Source: Mytilus californianus
Lineage: Eukaryota; Mollusca; Bivalvia; Mytilida; Mytilidae
Reading direction: 5' to 3'
Assembly: GCF_021869535.1 (NCBI RefSeq)
Contig: NW_026262581.1
Location: 80,071,955 to 80,135,954 of the forward strand
DNA length: 64,000 bases
Below, one piece after another: positions 24,509 to 30,663 of this stretch. The position numbers and the translations under genes are program-made. Within the stretch, counting starts at the first letter, position 1; each line of letters begins with the position of its first letter. Under the pieces are notes generated by a model. That model saw only the letters and a list, made by a program, of their open reading frames with translations. It was not told where the DNA came from and did no database searches.

Positions 24509-27142
24509 AGTGTTTAATGAAACTTTTAGCACTATGATTGTGCTATTTTTGTGGCAGTCAGTTTTTATTAGTGGAGGAAGCCGGAGTGTCAGGAGAGAAC
24601 CACCAACCTTGGGTAGGAAAACTGACAATCCTAGTCAAGTAAGATTGGAGTCGAGCACACAACCACAGTGTTGACAGGCTAGTGATACAGTAGTTCCACT
24701 ATTTGGACCACTCGGCCACCAAGGCCCCAAAAAAAAGGTTCCCTAAAAATCAAAATTTACAAATACCCTCAGCATCGGACTTCTTTTAAACTGAGTTTTA
24801 CTGTGCATATTGCTATGTGCTTCTTTTTTCTACATTGACTAGAGCTATAGGGGGAGGGTTGAGATCTAACAAAACATGTTTAACCACCGCCACATTTTTG
24901 CACCTGTCCCAAGTAAGGAGCCTCTGGCCTTTGTTAGTCTTGTATGTTTTAGCTCATTTATATGTTTTGAAGTTTAGTGTGACATCCATTTTCACTTAAC
25001 TAGCACACAATTTTTATGTAGGGGCTGAGGACCACCTCTGGGTGCGGGATTTTCTAGCTGCATTGAAGACCCATTGGTGGCCTTCAACTGTTGTCTGCTC
25101 TTTGTTCGGGTTGTTGTCTCTTTGACATATTCCCCATTTCCATTCTCAATTTTATCTTATTATTAGGACTAACAAAATTCACTTAATAATTATATATATC
25201 ATGTACATATTACAGCAAGGAATGTCAAGGACATCTGCATTGTTTTCAGGAATATATCAATACTACATTCAAATATATATTTCAAAATAAAGCACACCAA
25301 CATTAAAAGGTGATGACCAAATATGAAGTCATTCTGTTCAGTAGTACAATGACATTATGTATTGGAGAAAAGTTGTTATGAAACTTTTTAATGTTTTCAA
25401 AATTTTTAAACATTCAAAGTATAGGTGAAAAGGTAGTAGGTATTTGACTGATCCGAAAAATGCACATATTTTACAACTCATCATACATTGTAGTCAACAG
25501 TCAAGGATATAACTCTATAGGGTTAATAGAGAAAAATAACATACATTTGTTATTGTCATGATTGTGGACTAAATAATCAAAGAACTGTGATAACATATGT
25601 ATGTTACATGTTTCAAAGGGACAATATACATCATTAGTTTTGTTAAAATGTATACAAGTTCTATTGATATTACTATTGTCTTTATGTATACTTAACTATA
25701 GAAAGATATAACAGTTCATAGTTTGCCAATCATGCATAGTACACCTATGTTATTACAGAAAAATATGCCTATAATAACTAAAGGGTGTTATTACAGCTTC
25801 TCTACATCACTCCTAAGCATTTGCTCAGACATTCATTATGCTTAATTACAATGAATTTTAATTTATTGTAAGAAATAATGATCAGAGCATGAAATAAGGT
25901 TCTGCGCAAGCTTCCCAGTAATTCCCAAGTGTCTCATATAACAAGTTACATGCCTTTAATAACTAAGCCTTGTTATTACAGCTAAGTTTATCCCTTAAAA
26001 GCCTAGTCTCATTGATTTACCATGGTTAATGAAAAATGTATTAATTTAATTCAAAAATTAGTTATCAAGGCTATGCATTTAGTTTCTGCGCAAAGTTTCC
26101 AGAGTTCCCTAGAGCCCACTAAAAATCAAATTATGTATGATTTAATTTACAAATAACAAACATATGTTATTACAGATTTAGAAAATTTATGGATTAAAGA
26201 GTAGACAACTCATGAAAGTATCTGTAATAACACATGCAATTTATTTTCTGTAATAACCCTATAGAGTTATATCCCTGACTGGTCAAGTTGCTGGCCAAAT
26301 GTAAAGTGATTCTGTATAGAAGTTTCTGAGAAAGTATGATGAAAATATTGTTGGATGAATGGACAGATAAGGTGTTTGCAATATATATACATGTAGCCCC
26401 CACTTTAAGAGTTAGGGCATAATAATACTTTAAACAACATGAACAAGCAAAATAACCTGTAAACACAAAGAACATGTTGCATGTTGCTTTGTTTACATTG
26501 ATAAAGATGTCAGTCGCATATCAAAATATTGTATATATATATACAATTCTTACATGTGACGATGATGTCATATTACTCAGTCGTAATAAAATCCTAAAAA
26601 CTCTCAAAAATGGTGTATTACATTTCTACATTATAAAAACGATCTTCCAATTATTTAAGTGCATTATATGAAAAAAATTTGATGCCATAAAGCAAATATC
26701 TTCATGTATTAAAGTCCTATAACACGTTTCCTCTAAATATCCCTTCTCAACTGGGCAATTCATTCTAAAACGGAAATTTTAAATTTGTCTTTTTATCTGT
26801 TTTTGGTCGAAGAAATAAAAATCATAATTATTAAATTAATTTAAATTAGAATTTGAAAAAAGTAGCGCTATTTAAACAGCTGATTTAAAGCAATTCTTCC
26901 TCACAGATAACACTGTCTCATATTTTCAATTGAAATTTTTATATATTTATATTCGTTGTTTCCCTGTCGCATGATCTCAATGATGTTATTATGCTTTACA
27001 TGATAGTTTCTTTGTCAAATGTGTATTGTTCTATGATCTTACTTCTAACAAAAATATTGCCTCTGAAGATTCTGATGCTTGCCATTCTTCAAATTCGCCG
27101 ATTAACACATCTGTAACTGAACTTTCACTTCCAGCTGCCATT
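876..27142 (-). CDS. E2/UBC-fold protein with BIRC6-like segment, 17 exons, 3' end beyond window
   Basis: Split gene. Exons, 5' to 3' on the minus strand: 27142-27043, 24147-24076, 21883-21807, 18412-18363, 16760-16703, 12937-12872, 10827-10764, 9475-9372, 8324-8245, 6801-6735, 5716-5651, 3895-3777, 3097-3007, 2730-2641, 2226-2142, 1537-1488, 1061-876. All are bounded by AG/GT and their phases join into 475 uninterrupted codons. Residues 1-100 look globular (RWD/UBC-like, inferred). Residues 100-125 are acidic. About 185-310 resemble an E2 fold (LYPFYPPLVKVMRPRL, then KLSYWIPTKDM). About 375-475 (PEYWAKGTGYG, WDINAYIAAQKEKDNK, VEDMFTVLDGSALIPF) resemble the BIRC6 region before its UBC domain, so a second, canonical E2 probably lies past the left edge. 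A ubiquitin-pathway role is inferred from these similarities. No exon continuing it is seen in 1-875. Splice choices at exons 2 and 5 are the least certain. Confidence 0.85.
1488..1537 (-). CDS. UBC-like gene, exon 16
   Basis: Encodes WDINAYIAAQKEKDNK after a split Glu codon. It parallels the WDVEQAL-type helix that follows KGTGFG in BIRC6, which supports skipping the minisatellite intron. Acceptor TTTTAG, donor GTTTGT (weak). Confidence 0.85.
1815..2173 (-). repeat. 72-bp minisatellite, about 5 copies, covering exon 15 donor
   Basis: Five near-identical 72-bp units; the CTAAC/CTGATC junction recurs at 1854, 1926, 1998, 2070 and 2142. Each unit carries the end of exon 15, the donor GTTAGT and about 41 bp of intron. 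The last unit (lowest coordinates) is the most diverged. Confidence 0.95.
2142..2226 (-). CDS. UBC-like gene, exon 15 (BIRC6-like KGTGYG motif)
   Basis: Encodes PDKSGGPAGKNKPEYWAKGT then GYGHHYRS. The YWAKGTG-aromatic-G motif matches the BIRC6 region upstream of its E2 domain. Its last 31 bases and donor GTTAGT are the first copy of a 72-bp tandem repeat. Reading on past this donor hits TAG immediately. Confidence 0.85.
2641..2730 (-). CDS. UBC-like gene, exon 14
   Basis: Encodes VSEVNPRVNYLYDMDISQLT then EQRTNKPNTP. Phase 0 at both ends; donor GTAAGT. Beyond the E2-like domain it becomes linker-like. Confidence 0.88.
3007..3097 (-). CDS. UBC-like gene, exon 13
   Basis: Encodes LEVNSPRNDLLKYPYGAYVE then IEHHLLTLAL, following the E2-like core. 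Donor GTAAGT, phase 0. Confidence 0.9.
3268..3440. repeat. Dispersed mussel repeat fragment
   Basis: Contains ATGAGACAATTCTCC, ACTATAGGTCACCGTATGGC and CTTCAACAATGAGC. Related sequence occurs in reverse at 62030-62190 and in part at 50030-50100. I recognise it as a high-copy mussel repeat but cannot assign the class. Confidence 0.7.
3777..3895 (-). CDS. UBC-like gene, exon 12 (E2 active-site region, Cys missing)
   Basis: Encodes CSMMQRVTNMEMLKLSYW followed by IPTKDMKSVIQDIKTFLQQW. The W-x-P and the following helix align with the E2 segment after the active site. The cysteine normally 8-9 residues before that Trp is replaced by Met278/Asn277. Donor GTAATA, phase 2. Confidence 0.92.
4686..5287 (-). 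mobile_element. Nested array element (GACGAAGTCG head)
   Basis: Reads on the minus strand from TAGTCCCCTACCGACGAAG (near 5287), through a (CTGT/GACA)n stretch, about 155-bp repeat units (CATAACTCTGCACAAAAT in plus), to an end TCTCAGAATGCTTGTT (near 4686). The hairpin TATTGCCAGGCAATA lies just inside the end. A second copy is at 27876-28743 on the plus strand. Confidence 0.85.
5184..5233. repeat. (GACA)n microsatellite
   Basis: About 11 tandem GACA units at the head side of the nested array element. It probably grew from the GTCTGTCC-rich spacer that all these heads carry. Confidence 0.95.
5651..5716 (-). CDS. UBC-like gene, exon 11 (E2 YPFYPP motif)
   Basis: Encodes TFEIDLYPFYPPLVKVMRPR then LQ. 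The YP-x-x-PP block is a hallmark of the E2 fold. Phase 0 at both ends; acceptor TTTCAG, donor GTACAG. Confidence 0.93.
5760..6572 (-). mobile_element. Array element with CGCCCGTTGACGGG head
   Basis: Minus strand. The palindromic head (ACGCCCGTTGACGGGACGT) lies near 6548-6572, then a GTCCGTC-rich spacer, about three 150-bp units at 6100-6480 (CAATAGATATAAACAATTCA repeats), and a tail at 5770-5990. The tail is the same block (TGCGGGTGTATCC, then the AGCTGCGCTCAGC-type hairpin) found behind the unrelated TATACGACC arrays. Confidence 0.85.
6735..6801 (-). CDS. UBC-like gene, exon 10
   Basis: Encodes GLADDLQQIQSKFGYNYIEL then EM. Inserted helix and strand within the E2-like domain, as in the longer UBE2Q type. 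Acceptor TTCCAG, donor GTAATG. Confidence 0.9.
7100..7310. repeat. Dispersed repeat (TTTTCTGGAT-CATCAGG type)
   Basis: Shares TGCTTTTCTGGAT..CATCAGGA with 12535-12660, 32885-33000 and 34735-34850. Recognised as an abundant mussel repeat fragment. Confidence 0.65.
7512..7666. repeat. Fold-back element, about 75-bp arms
   Basis: AAGGAATGACTGTA..GTGGTGCACACT on the left is the reverse complement of AGTGTGCACCAC..TACAGTCATTCCTT on the right, with a loop of about 10 bp. A MITE-like hairpin in the minus-strand gene's intron. Confidence 0.9.
8245..8324 (-). CDS. UBC-like gene, exon 9 (E2 fold strand 1-2)
   Basis: Encodes ELSFTAEPIEDNIYNWRVKI then FHFDAE. The pattern N-Y-W-V-I-F matches the first E2 beta strands as in UBE2Q-type proteins. 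Donor GTAATT, phase 2. Confidence 0.9.
9042..9165. repeat. 72-bp direct duplication
   Basis: The segment with TCAGTAGAAAAAGGATT and GTAGTCTACTCTTATGACAC occurs at 9049 and 9121 with few changes. Intronic; no function seen. Confidence 0.9.
9372..9475 (-). CDS. UBC-like gene, exon 8
   Basis: Encodes GASSMDKKPAENIFTSNAAA then GILTNDLVRIMEEEQ. The last segment fits the first helix of an E2-like domain. The acceptor follows a T-run; the donor is GTAAGC, phase 0. Confidence 0.9.
10245..10440. repeat. Fold-back element, about 70-bp arms (ATAATTCATGG family)
   Basis: Arms ATAATTCATGGGGGCTTGAA..CACGGGTTGTCCCTTTATG and their reverse complement surround a short TATCGCTCA loop. The outer flank TTTGTCCTATTAGAATC recurs at the other fold-back at 54604-54720, so both are one family. 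Confidence 0.92.
10600..10740. repeat. Possible dispersed repeat
   Basis: TTTTGCCAAGGTATTGTGAT, then TATGTTCCGGCTC, resembles the degraded GCCTTGGTGTTGCCAGTTTG sequence at 38130-38250. Both look like fragments of one mussel repeat. Confidence 0.45.
10764..10827 (-). CDS. UBC-like gene, exon 7
   Basis: Encodes KRWAQKEAEIRDQMKKAKLS, a charged helix probably continuous with exon 6. Acceptor TTCCAG, donor GTAAAA, ends in phase 1. Confidence 0.85.
12535..12665. repeat. Dispersed repeat (TTTTCTGGAT-CATCAGG type)
   Basis: Same family as 7100-7310: CACTTTTCTGGATATACC, TTCATCAGGAATGC, GCCGAGGATGT. Confidence 0.7.
12872..12937 (-). CDS. UBC-like gene, exon 6
   Basis: Encodes ECMMADDDAFTTEWDLKVAR then KK, phase 0 at both ends. 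Acceptor CACATAG, donor GTATAT. Continues the acidic linker into a basic helix. Confidence 0.8.
13185..13545. repeat. 175-bp tandem repeat, about 2 copies
   Basis: AATTGTACACATGAGAG recurs at 13309 and 13484, and TTTCCAAGGGG-TATAA recurs with the same spacing. Intronic array fragment without recognised head or tail. Confidence 0.85.
14322..16603. mobile_element. 2.28-kb non-autonomous TIR element (Harbinger-like?)
   Basis: Terminal inverted repeats begin GGGATCATAGATTTATTCT and run about 215 bp almost unchanged, then weakly to about 310 bp. Each contains the palindrome GCTCCGAGCATGCTCGGAGC. It is flanked by TAA on both sides (14319-14321 and 16604-16606), a 3-bp target duplication. GGG ends plus a TAA duplication fit PIF/Harbinger; this is inferred. 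The interior is about 75% A+T and has no long reading frame, so no transposase. It sits in the intron between exons 5 and 6 of the minus-strand gene. Confidence 0.88.
15105..15300. repeat. 143-bp internal direct repeat in the TIR element
   Basis: GTACAGGACAGGATAAAACT starts at 15105 and again at 15248, followed in both by TTTACTCATG. Confidence 0.9.
16703..16760 (-). CDS. UBC-like gene, exon 5 (acidic)
   Basis: Encodes DDDIMEEDEESEEEEEEE, a nearly pure Asp/Glu linker. The TAG acceptor at 16761-16762 is the one that keeps frame with exon 4. A better-placed CTACAG acceptor 8 bp upstream would shift the frame, so a missed micro-exon or alternative splicing cannot be excluded. Confidence 0.65.
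16905..17112 (-). repeat. Fragment of the GGCGAGACA array family
   Basis: In reverse it reads GTCTCGCCTTGACGGAGTC then one unit of about 165 bp (GGTTCACCATAAACTAGACC, CTCCATGGAGATGAGATG in plus). Same head and unit as the full plus-strand array at 48291-49262. Confidence 0.85.
17113..18362. other. Intron, nothing further recognised
   Basis: AT-rich intron between exons 4 and 5 of the minus-strand gene. Apart from a T-run near 17487 and weak short repeats (CATAATACAT types near 18060-18180) I see no structure. Confidence 0.4.
18363..18412 (-). CDS. UBC-like gene, exon 4
   Basis: Encodes SLVDLKDKIKLSDFLKK, a predicted helix closing the N-terminal globular region. Acceptor TTTCAG, consensus donor GTGAGT, ends in phase 2. 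Confidence 0.8.
19130..19445. repeat. Diverged tandem repeat, about 130 bp
   Basis: AAATTCAG..AGATCTGCAGGCAT occurs near 19266 and 19398, with a more decayed copy near 19155 (ATCAGCTCCTAATCTACAGG). Array remnant without head or tail. Confidence 0.65.
20290..20500. repeat. CpG-richer patch with CGTG repeats
   Basis: Several CACGTG/CGTGCA and TTCGTTCA/TTCGTTAT motifs in otherwise CpG-poor intron. It looks like a fragment of a dispersed repeat. No coding potential. Confidence 0.4.
20645..21150 (-). mobile_element. Array-type element, 3' end at 20645
   Basis: On the minus strand it ends CAGGTGAGAGATTCAGGCTA, CTAGGAGCC, TCTTGTT. This is a hairpin-bearing end related to the one at 39380-39416 and 42160-42197. 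The body (GATAACCCGAGAACGATAAA, AGTTTCAGAACATTTGGTCA) is decayed, with an uncertain 5' end. Confidence 0.6.
21451..21596. repeat. Fold-back element, about 60-bp arms
   Basis: GATATCGTAAAATATCAGC on the left is mirrored by GCTGATATTTTACGATATC on the right, and GATAATCGG-TTTTCT by AGAAAACCCGATAATC. A short loop carries CTCGTTTGCTGCGCTC. Confidence 0.88.
21807..21883 (-). CDS. UBC-like gene, exon 3
   Basis: Encodes YPDYDGTFSVEADPAVKLW and STALNE. Acceptor AACAG, donor GTATTA, ends in phase 0. The GYPDYDGTF stretch resembles the turn-rich part of UBC/RWD folds. Confidence 0.85.
22712..23877 (-). mobile_element. Complete TATACGACC-family element
   Basis: Minus strand, in order: head near 23845-23877 (TATACGACTGCAAAAATT), GTCGTCGTC spacer, about two 160-bp units (23460-23800), hairpin (23371-23445), C/G-homopolymer region (22957-23160), tail (22712-22930) ending in the AGCTGCGCTCAGCGAAGCAA hairpin. 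It gives the full module order of this family in one copy. Confidence 0.88.
23371..23445. repeat. Small hairpin AAGCAGTGTAAGGGAGGTAAT
   Basis: AGCAGTGTAAGGGAGGTAAT and its reverse complement enclose about 30 bp. Related hairpins occur at 42853-42916 and 42958-43021, and a half copy at 37290-37318, each inside a TATACGACC element. Confidence 0.92.
24076..24147 (-). CDS. UBC-like gene, exon 2
   Basis: Encodes NNDIVMLMLLASEHEFKLHI. The acceptor at 24148-24149 keeps the frame with exon 1. A stronger-looking acceptor 10 bp upstream (exon start 24157) would need the alternative exon 1 donor. The donor is GTGAAG. Confidence 0.7.
24481..24728 (-). mobile_element. tRNA-derived SINE
   Basis: Reads on the minus strand. 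The head GGGGCCTTGGTGGCCGAGTG has a tRNA box A (TGGCCGAGTGGT); a decayed box B follows; the body includes TCCTCCACTAATAAAAACTG; the tail is (AATC)n, seen as (GATT)n at 24481-24510. Same family as the two copies at 55470-55915. Confidence 0.9.
24840..25165 (+). repeat. Abundant mussel dispersed repeat
   Basis: Contains GCACCTGTCCCAAGTAAGGA, GGTGGCCTTCAACTGTTGTC and TTTGACATATTCCCCATTTC, which I recognise as high-copy mussel sequence. It shares the CACCTGTCC-AAGT-AGGA block with 61900-61940. Class unknown. Confidence 0.75.
25498..26281. mobile_element. 784-bp MITE with GTCAA target duplication
   Basis: Inverted ends CAGTCA(A/G)GGATATAACTCTATAGGGTTA at both termini, with GTCAA at 25493-25497 and again at 26282-26286. 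Inside, TGTTATTACAG recurs near 25748, 25789, 25970 and 26167, and in reverse near 26221 and 26250. No reading frame; non-autonomous. Superfamily not assigned. Confidence 0.9.
27043..27142 (-). CDS. UBC-like gene, exon 1 (start codon)
   Basis: The ATG at 27142-27140 opens MAAGSESSVTDVLIGEFEEW and the exon ends at the donor GTAAGA with phase 1. The start is chosen because this is the first exon whose frame joins the rest and it lies next to the divergent gene. A weaker donor (GTTAGA) a few bases upstream is possible. Confidence 0.75.
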
Positions 27143-27285
27143 TGGCTTTTTCGCAAATTTCTGAAATATTGATGTTTGACCTTTTACATCTCCTACATTG
27201 AAGAGTTCAAAACAAATAAATGGTTTCGAGATTTTACCTTAGTTGTAAAGTTGAAGTCAGAAGCACACCGAATCGAATTCGGGCT
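27143..27285. promoter_or_regulatory. Putative shared bidirectional promoter
   Basis: Only 143 bp lies between the divergent start codons (minus ATG at 27142, plus ATG at 27286), and it must hold both 5' leaders and the core promoters. I see no convincing TATA or CCAAT box. Short intergenic head-to-head pairs in animals commonly share a promoter, so co-expression is inferred, not shown. Confidence 0.65.
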
Positions 27286-27342
27286 ATGGCTACTAATAAC
27301 ATGTCAACAGAAGAAATAGCCACCGGAGAAGAGAACGACGAG
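27286..27342 (+). CDS. TTC39: TTC39 exon 1 (start codon)
   Basis: Encodes MATNNMSTEEIATGEENDE, phase 0, donor GTAAAA. A second ATG at codon 6 could also serve. Followed by an 11-kb intron full of repeats. Confidence 0.8.
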
Positions 27343-30300
27343 GTAAAATACCTATATTTACATTATACATCATAGTAGTAAATGGTTGTTCAACTAATGG
27401 TGACAAAAATTATTTGTGTAAAGACAGTGTCTGTCACTTAAAGTTAAATGCTAAATAGCATTACAAGTTGTACAGAAATATTCCAAGACGTTTTTTCTAG
27501 GAACAGAGGAAATCACAGTGACAACTTAACCATATTACATGTACTTTGTCTGTTTGATTCTTTAATTTGTTGAAATAACCCTGCATCTGTGTTCTTCAGT
27601 TATCAGACTATGAACGGTGTATAGTGGTGTGTACAGTAACTCTGGGACTACAGTATTATCATGATTATACTAACATATATGTAATATAAATTATAGTCCC
27701 AGGGCAACTGGACAAAAAACCAAGTCTGGTAATTTTGTCAATCCAATAAATATGAACATTAAATCGGATTTAATTAAAGGACAGACAAAATTACTGCCCA
27801 GTATGGTATGGTTAATCCAGAGACATTCATAATATATTATCTGAAATAATCAGAGGTGTTTAATCAATAATTTATTATTCCCTTACTGACGAAGTCGAAG
27901 TGGACTTTAGGTTTGCACTCCGTCCGTCCCTCTGTCTGTCAGTCCGGCAAATCAGTTTTCCACACTTTTTTTCTTCGTGCTTGAAGCTATTGATTTGAAA
28001 TTTGGTATATAGTTTTATCATGACAAGTTACAGATCAAGTGGGAATTATGTTCCGGTCTGATGATTTTGTGCAGAGTTATGGTTCATAGTATTCGAAAAT
28101 TCACTCAAATAATCCACATAATTATCCACACTTTTTTTGTTATGTTTGAAGATATTGATTTAATAATTGGAATATATAGTTTTATCATGACAAGATACAG
28201 TTCAATTTCGAATTTTGTTCCAGTCTGATGATTTAATGCAGAGTTATGGTCCTTGGACTTAGAAAATTCCCTCAAATAATCAGTTTTCCGCACTTTTCGT
28301 CGTGCTTGAAGATATTGATTTGATAATTGATATATACATGTATTTTTATCATGACAAGTTACAGATCAAGTTCGAATTATGTTCCGGTGTGATGATTTTG
28401 TGCAGAGGAATCCACATAATTATCCACACTTTTTTTGTTATGTTTGAAGATATTGATTTAATAATTGGTATATAGTTTTATCATGACAAGATACAGTTCA
28501 ATTTCGAATTTTGTTCCGGTCTGATGATTTTATGCAGAGTTATGGTCCTTGGACTTAGAAAATTCCCTCAAATAATCAGTTTTCCACACTTTTTTTGTCA
28601 TGCTGGAAGATATTGACTTGATATTTGTTATATAGTTTACACCATGACATGTTATAGATCAAGTTAGCATTTCGTTCCAGTACAATGAATTCTTAACCGG
28701 TAGGGAACTATGTATTGCCATGCAATACACTCAGAATGCTTGTTATATTTCATTTTGATATACATGTATTTGTCATAAACTATAAAATACAACTGAAAAA
28801 TGAAAAATTAGATGATGTTTATTTGCTTTTGAAACTTTTTATTGAGACTATAATGTAATTGTTCTTCAATTTACAGATGTCAGATAAAAAATGAAAAAAA
28901 TGTGATGAAAAGAAAGGATATGAAATTACTTAACATGAATGACATGCTTAAAATAATGGTGAAATGATAACAAAATGAAAAAAAACTTTTTTCGTACTTT
29001 GCCAAATGTGGTTTATATCTTGCTTTTTTCAAAAATGTAATAAGGATCATGTGTCACTGAGCATGAATTAACGTTCTCAAGCTAGAAAGTTTGAAAAATT
29101 GACACATTTTGTAATAAGGATATTTTTATTTATGTTAATAGAAAATATACCATGCCATTTTACAGAATTTTGAAAGGAAATATGAGAAAAGAAAGCTCAT
29201 CATGCTCATATCAGACTCACAAAATTTACAAAGTGTTATTTTCATTTCTCATATAAAATGCTTTTAGAAAAATTAGGTCAGCATTTTTTATTCATTTCTT
29301 CCTATAACACAAAATAGAAATATTTACTGTACATTTCATAATAAAATCAAATCATCCAAGTTATCTCCTCTTTCAGGCTTAGAATCAATCAAAAAATATT
29401 CTGTAATTTGTAAAAACAGTCATGACAATAGGATAAAATTGAATTACTCAAACTTCTTAATGTAAATGAAAAATCTAATAAATGAATTTCATTCTAGCCT
29501 CAAAATTTACTATATTTCATTACAAATCTAGATTTTTTTATGCAAAGATAGCAGAAGACCCCATACTACTTTAACACTAACCCAAACGTGTCAGTACATG
29601 AGGGTCTGGGTGGGGTCCCTAATTTTGGTATTCTTTAAATTTTTAGGGCATTTTCCTTTATCTTTCAATGTCTTTAGGAAAAATGCTTATGATGAAAAAA
29701 TCTCATGAAAATGATTTTACTGTTAAATCTTTCTGTAATTAGATGATTTCTTTATTCTGTACATCTTTCATTTCTGTAATCGTTATTGTATTACCTCATT
29801 TCTTATATTTTCCACAGTTATTCTTTATACTTTTACATCCCATTTTTATACGACCACAAACAAATTTTTGAAGTCATATATTGGTATGACGTTGGCGTCG
29901 TCGTCGTCGTCTTCGTCCAAAGACACATTAGTTTTCGCACTCTAACTTTAGTTTAAGTGAATGGATCTCAATGAAATTTTACCATAAGGTTCAATACCAC
30001 ATAAGGAAGGTGGGGATTGATTTTGGGGGTTAAGGAATTAGGGGCCAAAAAGGGGCAAAAAATGAGCATTTTTGTAATTTCCAGACATAACTTGTGTGTA
30101 AGTGTATGGATCTCTCTGACATTGAACCACAAGGTTCCATATCACAAAGGGAATGCTGGGATTGATTTTGGGGGTAATTGCCTCCAAATTTTAGGAATTA
30201 GGGGCCAAAAAGGGGCAAAAAACAAGCATTTTTCTTGTTTCATGACAATAACTTGTGTGTAAGTGTATGGATCCCTCTGACATTGTATCACAAGGTTCCA

Positions 30301-30627
30301 TAACACAAAGGGAATGCTGGGATGGATTTTGGGGGTGATTGCCTCCAAATTTTAGGAATTAGGGGCCAAAAAGGGGCAAAAAACAAGCATTTTTCTAGTT
30401 TCATGACAATTCCTTGTGTGAAAGTGACTATGGATCTTTATGAAATTGTACAACAAGGTTCCATATCACAAAGGGAAAGCTGGAATTGAGTTTGGGGGTA
30501 ATTGCCCAAAAAGTTTAGGAATAAGGGGCCAAAAAGGGGCCAAAAATAAGCATTTTTGTCGAGCCTGCAACTTTTGTTGTCGAGCCTGCGACTTTTGTCG
30601 CAGAAAGCTCGACATAGGGATAGTGAT

Positions 30628-30663
<36 letters not shown>

